Source of the DNA: Cyclostephanos tholiformis
Lineage: Eukaryota; Bacillariophyta; Thalassiosirophyceae; Thalassiosirales; Thalassiosiraceae
Assembly: GCA_036939975.1 (NCBI GenBank)
Contig: JALLPB010001182.1
Coordinates: 1-10,840 of the forward strand
Length of the DNA: 10,840 nt
Direction: 5' to 3'
The notes beneath the pieces were generated by a model, which worked only from the letters and a program-made list of their open reading frames with translations, was not told where the DNA came from and searched no databases. The position numbers and the translations under genes are program-made. This document shows, piece after piece, positions 7,906-10,840 of this stretch; within the stretch, counting starts at the first letter, position 1, and every line of letters begins with the position of its first letter.

Positions 7906-8071
7906 TTTTCATTCCACCCCATCCAAGGCATTGCCCATATTGCCAACAACACGATTCTCATCATCATCCTGATTGGCCGCATTTAGCATGCTAAGGTACT
8001 CCTCCATCCACTGCCACCCTCCATCGCAAGGATTTTGAAAAACTCTCAGGGTGCCCCCAGTCTCCACGAGG

Positions 8072-8151
8072 CTTCGAAAATATGACTTAAACAGTTATGA
8101 TGAGAATAAGTTCGTACATAAAATGAGCACATCATTTAAAGAAGCACTTAC
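8072..8151 (-). other. Putative intron 2 of the unrecognised gene
   Basis: On the minus strand, G|GTAAGTGC at 8152-8144 is a near-ideal donor. Candidate acceptors are TTTTCGAAG ending at 8072 (80-bp intron) and TTTAAG ending at 8086 (66 bp). The donor leaves one base of a codon, and neither acceptor restores the long third-exon frame exactly. A one-base indel or another acceptor is needed. Confidence 0.45.
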
Positions 8152-8575
8152 CATAAAAACCTCGCTCGAAGATAGCTCCTTCCTCCGGATGGAAATGGAG
8201 CCCCTCAAAGTACGTTCTCATCATCTGAGATGCAAGGTAGAACGGGCAACCCACAACAACATCACGATCATCATCCCAATCATTTGGGTTAATGTGCTTG
8301 GGGAACACCTCTTGCTTGGTGACCTCTTCCTTGGGAAATTGTCTGGAACCACCATACATGATGATGTTGTAGTGCACACCTCCTACAAATGATATCCTCC
8401 AGGTGTCGTATACATCCTCATCTAGGCGGTGAAACCCAGATCTCACCACGCCTTTGTTCCAACAGTCTTTGGCTCCATATCTTTGGGGCTCAGCACTTCC
8501 TTGAGGGTCATGATGATATTGTTCCACCCATTGTCAGGCATGATTCATGACCCGAGCCAAGCACTCAAGAATCAC

Positions 8576-8655
8576 CTGTTTATCAATATAGCAGGGATAT
8601 TGTTTGAGAATACGATATTTACATAAAAGAAAAATATAATATGATAGCTTCTCAC
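8576..8655 (-). other. Putative intron 1 of the unrecognised gene
   Basis: On the minus strand, exon 1 ends CGTAGG, the donor is GTGAGAAG, and the acceptor AACAG precedes GTGATTCTTG. The 80-bp interval is markedly AT-rich and stop-laden (ATATTATATTTTTC). Removal joins two long open stretches in phase 0 (KNRR to VILECL). A short, AT-rich interval with consensus ends that joins frames in phase is good evidence for a spliceosomal intron. Confidence 0.65.
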
Positions 8656-8922
8656 CCTACGATTCTTGTAAGTGGTCAACAATTGAGACCGCCCCCTTTG
8701 TCTGAGCTGGACATAGGACACAAACCCAAGATGGGGTGAAAGAGCCCTGACCTTCTGGGTGATGGACCTAAGTAAATGAGTAAACTCGTGTGGACAAAAA
8801 CAAGTTCACCCACAAGTTTTCTCACTCGCTTTGCAAGCAATTGTGATGACATCATGGCGAAATGCCTTGATCTTGTCCATATCATCTGATAGTGGAAGGA
8901 TAATAACACTATTGCATGGCAT

Positions 8923-9091
8923 GATGTTAGTATGAATCTATCATGCACCCATTCAACCATACCATGGTGTGCCTTTAATTTAGTTATGGTGCAAATGTAT
9001 TTACTGTTTCTTTTTCTTTTTCTTGTTTGCACTACCTTAATGGTGATTTTTCAAAAATTTAAGACACTGCGACACATATCTTAGTCTTTCA
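8923..9091. other. Gap between the unrecognised gene and the repeats
   Basis: This segment contains a pyrimidine tract (TTTCTTTTTCTTTTTCTTG, 9007-9025) and no clear gene. On the minus strand it would hold the promoter or an upstream exon of the unrecognised gene; an open frame there, offset by one register, contains AHHGMVEWVHDRF but cannot be joined with confidence. Confidence 0.35.
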
Positions 9092-9442
9092 ACCTGCTCT
9101 TTTTGTGTCTGGCCAGCTAACACTCTTTCAGTGTGACACAGCTTGTTGTTGTTTGGCAATTTTTAATCAAAAGTCTAAATTTCAGGGAGTTTACGACAAC
9201 CTCAAATGGCGAGAACCATAGCCATTCCTGCCATTTCCTCTTTCTTAAACCCACCAATAGCGTAATTCCATACTAGGACTTTGTCCAGTTAGTTTGCAAA
9301 AATGTAGTTTTACAAATCTTTTGCATGCAAATTACACATAGTGCTAGCTTAGTCTTTTGCCTTTCTTCTTGTCTTCTATTTGCTTTATTTACATTAGGTT
9401 TTGCAATCAAAGGTGCAATTAGATTTTCCTTCCCAAGGAAAA
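9092..9442 (+). repeat. 350-bp direct repeat, copy 1
   Basis: The stretch from ACCTGCTCTTTTTGTGTC to TCCCAAGGAAAA recurs at 9919-10270 with only scattered substitutions and small indels, by eye a little over 90 percent identical. Substitutions fall at all codon positions of any frame, so it is not a conserved coding sequence. It could be one end of a small LTR-type element, or one unit of a tandem duplication of about 827 bp. It lacks clear TG...CA ends. Confidence 0.9.
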
Positions 9443-9918
9443 TCGCAGATAGCCATGGGTGCAACTACCACGGTGTACAATGCATTAGCTCCAAATATGG
9501 AGTTATCATGCTTACGTGTACACATTAGGAGGACTATCACTTCTCCCCTTCTCTGTGAGGTTCTGGGAAGGTGGAAAAACCAACTCAAGGGGATTCCTTC
9601 CCTCATTCCTTTCCTGTCATAATCGCTAGTCACCTGACTGGCATCCTATGTAGGACATACTCTGTCTTTCTTGTAATCTCTTTTGAGCTTCAAATTTGGA
9701 CAAGTTCAAAATGATCATTGGCGTCAAGTCAAAATGATCCCTCTTGATCTAGACGAGTGCAAGTGCAAGTAAAAGTGTCTCTAAAACGTGTCCATTGTTG
9801 TTTTTTGTTTGAGCCCTTGACAAGCAAACTCCGCTATCATCAGACCATCATATGCATGCAAAAAGTCTTCAACCCATCCTCCACTCCCTAGGGCAATTTT
9901 TAGGCAAAAGTTCTTTTG
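9443..9918. other. Unique spacer between the two repeat copies
   Basis: Across 476 bases I see no gene. It holds a short direct repeat (TCAAAATGATC near 9706 and 9729), a GTGCAAGTGCAAGT stutter near 9758 and, at its right end, GGCAATTTTTAGGCAAAAGT (9892-9911), a near copy of a segment inside both flanking repeats. No retroelement motif was found, which leaves a non-autonomous element or duplicated non-coding DNA. Confidence 0.5.
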
Positions 9919-10270
9919 ACCTGCTCTTTTTGTGTCTGGCCAGCTGACACTCTTTCAGTGCAACACAGCTTGCTGTTGTTTGGCAATTTTTAAGCAAAAG
10001 TCTAAATTTCAGGGAGTTTAAGACAAGCTCAAATGGCAGGAACCCTAGCTGTTTCCGCCATTTCCCCTTTCTTAAAACCCACCAAAAGCATAATTCCATA
10101 CTAGGACTTTGTCCAGTTAGTTTGCAAAAATGTAGTTTTACAATTTTTTTGCATGCAAATTACACTTAGTGCTAGCTTAGTCTTTTGCCTTTCTTCTTGT
10201 CTTCTATTTGCTTTATCTACATTAGGTATTGCAATTAAAGGTGCAATGAGTTTTTCCTTCCCAAGGAAAA
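9919..10270 (+). repeat. 350-bp direct repeat, copy 2
   Basis: This is the second copy of the repeat at 9092-9442, in the same orientation, offset by 827-828 bases. It ends in TTCCTTCCCAAGGAAAA like copy 1, after which the sequences diverge at once. The high similarity suggests a fairly recent duplication or a shared origin in one insertion event. Confidence 0.9.
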
Positions 10271-10299
10271 AGGAAATATTGGACTATTTTAATAGGCCG

Positions 10300-10611
10300 A
10301 GGGATAAGAACCACCGGGGGATAAGAACCAGACACTAAATCTATCTAAATTAGCTATGAAATTATAAACAGGAGAAATTAAATTGCAACACCATGTGGCC
10401 ATTTTCAGAAACCCAGGTAAGCAACAATTACATTCAGCGCAAAATTTCACATTTTTTATACTTGTGTCAAAGTATGAAACTTACCGCAGCCCTTTATACA
10501 AATGAAAAATGACACACTCAGGGGTTGGCGGGAAAAAACTGTCAGATAATTTAGCTGTCACAATGATGCACATTAGCTGGTTCTTATCCCCTGCACCACC
10601 TCACAAAACTT
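10300..10611. mobile_element. MITE-like element with inverted ends
   Basis: GGGGATAAGAACCAG at 10317-10331 is matched perfectly in inverse by CTGGTTCTTATCCCC at 10577-10591. A further direct copy, GGGATAAGAACCACC, lies just outside on the left (10301-10315). The interior is AT-rich and non-coding. The 7-mer TAGGCCG stands at both 10293-10299 and 10612-10618 and could be a target-site duplication, though the outermost 20 bases do not match as inverted repeats. The size and structure fit a miniature inverted-repeat transposon. The autonomous partner is unknown; nothing ties it to the piggyBac copy, whose targets are TTAA. Confidence 0.5.
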
Positions 10612-10618
10612 TAGGCCG

Positions 10619-10840
10619 CCTCATCTAGTCATACGGTCCAAGATAGGAACTCAATGAGTACTAATTCCTCAGTGGTTTTTTTGGCCAGTGTAAAAGTGAA
10701 TAAATAAGTAAGTAAGTAATTAAGAACATGGCATCATGACTACTGTTTTGTTAGGTGTTAACAGCTTAATCCCTATTGGCTCATTTATGCGCCAGCTTTT
10801 TTTTAGGCCTTCGTAAATTTGTTATAACTTCTCGAATTTT
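10619..10840. other. AT-rich right end, no gene seen
   Basis: Apart from the TAAG microsatellite and T runs near 10677 and 10797-10804, this tail shows nothing I can assign on either strand. Confidence 0.5.
10705..10719. repeat. Short TAAG microsatellite
   Basis: TAAGTAAGTAAGTAA gives just under four units of TAAG within an AT-rich stretch. It is too short to matter except as a marker of simple-sequence drift. Confidence 0.8.

Larger units (their letters stand above)
7909..8922 (-). pseudogene. Unrecognised three-exon gene with two TGA codons
   Basis: I do not recognise this protein. Exon 1 (8922-8656) starts MPCNSVIILPLSDDMDKIKA and includes CPHEFTHLLRSITQKVRAL and YVQLRQRGRSQLL. Exon 2 (8575-8152) joins it in phase and includes ECLARVMNHA, QWVEQYHHDPQG, VVRSGFHRLDEDVYDTW, NIIMYGGSRQFPKEEV, NPNDWDDDRDVVVGCPFYLA and EGAIFERGFYG. 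Exon 3 reads LVETGGTLRVFQNPCDGGWQ and ends in an acidic, Asn-rich tail (LNAANQDDDENRVV) at the TGA 7911-7909. Two further TGA codons break exon 1 (8808-8806) and exon 2 (8536-8534). The composition is soluble, aromatic and acidic, with no membrane segment or signal peptide. Exon 3 joins exon 2 in the right frame only if one base has been lost or gained. An upstream exon may exist. It may be a host gene relic or belong to an unfamiliar transposon. Confidence 0.55.

Noticed and set aside
7806..7994. A plus-strand frame with a poly-proline stretch
   Set aside because: The prolines come only from the 32-C run, and the frame lies antisense to exon 3 of the minus-strand gene.
8576..8655. Reading the 80-bp interval as coding
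   Set aside because: It is AT-rich with stops in the relevant frame, and removal joins the two neighbouring open stretches in phase.
328..8808. Genetic code with TGA read as an amino acid, to explain the many TGA stops
   Set aside because: The same elements also contain TAA and TAG stops and frameshifts, and the TGA sites fall at Arg codons that one CpG transition explains; the recombinase and Ty3 integrase also appear to end in TAA, which does not decide the matter but adds no support.
9869..10099. Minus-strand frame across repeat copy 2
   Set aside because: The matching frame in copy 1 is not kept open in the same way and no domain is recognisable.
9325..10338. Two similar small plus-strand frames starting MQIT with a hydrophobic, signal-like segment, one in each repeat copy
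   Set aside because: They are similar only because the DNA is duplicated; the differences I see between copies are mostly amino-acid changing, so there is no sign of selection for protein.
1..10840. Bacterial or phage origin, CRISPR array, rRNA or tRNA genes
   Set aside because: No ribosome binding sites, operons, spaced short repeats or tRNA-like folds were seen; the element types and intron-like intervals point to a eukaryote.

Overview
This window looks like a transposon graveyard in a eukaryotic nuclear genome, most likely a diatom or a close stramenopile. The evidence is a combination of element types: a piggyBac-like transposase, a Ty3/gypsy element and a DIRS-type tyrosine-recombinase retrotransposon. 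To me these read like the versions common in diatom genomes. Further hints are putative introns of about 80 bp and a moderate base composition. The organism call is inference from familiarity, not from a marker gene. No intact host gene, rRNA, tRNA, operon or CRISPR array is visible.

Layout. (1) Bases 1-1371, minus strand: a piggyBac-like transposase that runs off the left edge, with two in-frame TGA codons and a small deletion at the second catalytic Asp. (2) 1372-1690: a non-coding flank ending in a twin 16-bp perfect palindrome. (3) About 1692-3895, plus strand: the 3' half of a Ty3/gypsy element (end of RNase H, linker, integrase, untranslated tail, probable 3' LTR). It is split over several frames but still shows a D,D-35-E integrase triad. 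(4) About 3992-7729, plus strand: a DIRS-like pol region (N-terminal extension, reverse transcriptase, RNase H, tyrosine recombinase). Key residues are lost in all three enzyme domains. (5) 7874-7905: an uninterrupted run of 32 C. (6) 7909-8922, minus strand: an unrecognised three-exon gene, now carrying two TGA codons. (7) 9092-10270: two copies of a 350-bp non-coding repeat, 827 bp apart. (8) 10300-10611: a small inverted-repeat element resembling a MITE. The last 230 bases hold only a short TAAG microsatellite.

The genes do not act together as a pathway. What unites the window is its mode of decay. Premature TGA codons repeatedly sit where these families have Arg, and Arg-to-Cys or Arg-to-His changes recur. 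CpG is scarce in the two retroelements but common in the piggyBac copy. This is the pattern expected from deamination of methylated CpG, and it suggests the retroelements have been silent for longer than the piggyBac copy. The item most likely to be new biology is the unrecognised spliced minus-strand gene at 7909-8922.
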